Of a DNA stretch of 64,000 nt, positions 62,813 through 64,000 are shown piece after piece. Location of the stretch: positions 1,844,405-1,908,404 of the forward strand of contig NZ_KI912105.1 in the NCBI RefSeq assembly GCF_000517065.1. The letters run 5' to 3'. The number at the start of each line of letters is the position of its first letter. Positions within the stretch are counted from its first letter, which is position 1. This DNA is from Alkaliflexus imshenetskii DSM 15055. Lineage in GTDB: Bacteria > Bacteroidota > Bacteroidia > Bacteroidales > Marinilabiliaceae. A program made the translations under genes and the position numbers. The notes beneath the pieces are model-generated. The model did no database searches, had not been told where the DNA came from, and saw nothing but the letters and a program-made list of their open reading frames with translations.

Positions 62813-64000
62813 TAAATATGCCCATTACCGACAATGTTTTACTATTCCTGGTATTACTCCTCATAATCCTTCTGGCACCCATTCTTTCGAGACAAATAAA
62901 GTTTCCGGGAGTAGTCGGAATCATCATTGCAGGAGTGATAGTTGGCCCCAACGGTCTCAATATTATTGCCATGACATCTGCGATTGAGCTGTTAGGCGCC
63001 ATAGGTTTGTTATACATAATGCTGCTAGCCGGGTTGGACATCAATTTGCTCGACTTTAAGAAGAATAAAAACAAAAGCATCATCTTTGGTATTATCACCT
63101 TTATAATTCCACAGCTGGTTGGGACATTTTTATTCAGAGCCATGGGGTTTTCCTGGACTGCGTCGATATTAATAGCCAGCATGTTTGCATCGCATACACT
63201 GGTTGGATATCCAATCATAACCAAACTGGGGATTGTGCGCAACCGAGCAGTTTTAACAACTGTTGGTGGAACCATCCTGGCTGACACACTCGCTTTATTG
63301 GTCTTGGCCGTAGTAGCCCGGTCGGTTAACGGTGCACTTGATTTTAATTTCTGGACAACATTAACTGTGCTGTCTGTTGTCTATTTTCTAGCTGTTGTGT
63401 ATCTGTTACCGCTATTGGGACGGCTATTCTTCAGGTATGTTGATGATGGCATCATGCAATTCCATTTTGTGCTGGTTGTGGCATTTTTATGCTCATACTT
63501 AGCTCGTGTAATAGGAATAGAACCGATAGTTGGAGCATTTTTAGCGGGCCTGGTATTGAATCGCATGATTCCCTCATCAAGTCAACTAATGAACCGGGTT
63601 CAATTTGTAGGTAACTCATTCTTCATTCCCTTTTTTCTTTTATATATTGGGATGATAGTGGATGTGGAGGTGTTGCTCAACTCCCCTGCATCATGGATAG
63701 TGATGGCCACTATGCTGGCAACCAATGTGGTAACAAAATATGTTTCATCCAAAATCACCCAGAAACTCTTCAAATTTACAAAAGCCGAGGGCATGGTCAT
63801 TTTTGGCCTCACCACCACCGAAGCGGCTGCAACCCTTGCAGCCACATTGGTAGGCTATCGCTTGGGCATCATCGGTAATGATGTGCTAAACGGAGTGATA
63901 ATGATGATTTTAGTAACCTGTATCATTGGTCCCTGGATAGTGGAACATTATGGCAAAAAGATTGCAAACGAGAACGCAGGTGAAAAGTTTGTTAACGCCA
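62813..64000 (+). CDS. CPA2-type cation:proton antiporter, 3' end cut by the window
   Basis: From ATG 62813 the frame is open for 396 codons to the window edge. Repeated hydrophobic helices start at VLLFLVLLLIILLAPILS. GPNGLNIIAM, LYIMLLAGLDINLLDFK, ASMFASHTLVGYPI and VGAFLAGLVLNRMIP are typical of the CPA2 (KefB/NapA-like) Na+/H+ exchanger domain. A C-terminal UspA or TrkA module may lie beyond the edge. The ion specificity is not determined. Confidence 0.92.

Noticed and set aside
1-64000. Search for CRISPR arrays, prophage, IS elements, integrase or restriction genes
   Set aside because: No regularly spaced direct repeats, transposase, integrase, phage structural or restriction-modification motifs were seen. 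The GxxExxY and DUF4268 proteins are isolated and not evidence of a defence island.

Overview
The window looks like a chromosomal segment of a Bacteroidota bacterium, most likely order Bacteroidales/Marinilabiliales. The evidence is the repeated -7 promoter box TAnnTTTG, no obvious Shine-Dalgarno sequences, the fused ResB-CcsA cytochrome c biogenesis protein, a DUF6452/DUF6048 gene pair, GxxExxY and DUF4268 proteins, PadR-PspC operons and many TPR/LytTR and hybrid kinases. It is mostly ordinary core and sensory gene content. I saw no prophage, insertion sequence, CRISPR array or conjugative module.

Layout. 1-8 kb: a truncated multi-PAS histidine kinase, an LTXXQ-type periplasmic protein, a PAP2 phosphatase, trpS, and a TPR-LytS kinase with its LytTR regulator. 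8-13 kb: dusB, then a leftward rbfA - methyltransferase - LolC/E-type permease group, a VOC protein and a cysteine-rich membrane protein. 13-16.5 kb: a PadR - PspC - PspC operon behind an inverted repeat that overlaps its promoter, closed by a strong terminator. 16.6-24.5 kb: a DUF418 membrane protein, a methyltransferase with a possible new 50-residue upstream gene, a Dabb protein, an OFA-type MFS transporter, a metallophosphoesterase lipoprotein, and an OmpR-type two-component system. 24.6-31 kb: a secreted cysteine-heptad protein divergent from that kinase, a PAS/MCP-like protein, a methyltransferase, an outer-membrane barrel protein, ilvE, a hybrid kinase and tRNA-Leu(CAA). 31.6-38.4 kb: recO, an aminotransferase homologue that lacks its PLP lysine, tRNA-Arg(CCT), a lone solute-binding lipoprotein next to a chemoreceptor, and a single-domain PAS protein. 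38.8-44.4 kb: ResB-CcsA fusion, GxxExxY nuclease-like protein and an outer-membrane porin-like protein. 44.5-52 kb: DUF4268, agmatine deiminase and N-carbamoylputrescine amidase (agmatine to putrescine) with two unknown secreted proteins between them, a HAD phosphatase, and the DUF6452/DUF6048 pair. 52.4-64 kb: an M16 peptidase pair, DUF2007, a frameshifted small gene in front of a MATE exporter, VOC protein, methyltransferase, dGTPase, a short LytS/LytTR pair, a tiny membrane protein and the start of a CPA2 antiporter.

The items most worth a second look are the lysine-less aminotransferase (32993-34132), the cysteine-repeat secreted protein next to a kinase with three cysteines in its sensor region (23188-24873), the small ORF before the methyltransferase (18669-18821), the double frameshift at two poly-A runs (56419-56752), and the orphan perfect inverted repeat at 52177-52214. 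I did not find a clearly new multi-gene system; these are single-gene or gene-pair anomalies.
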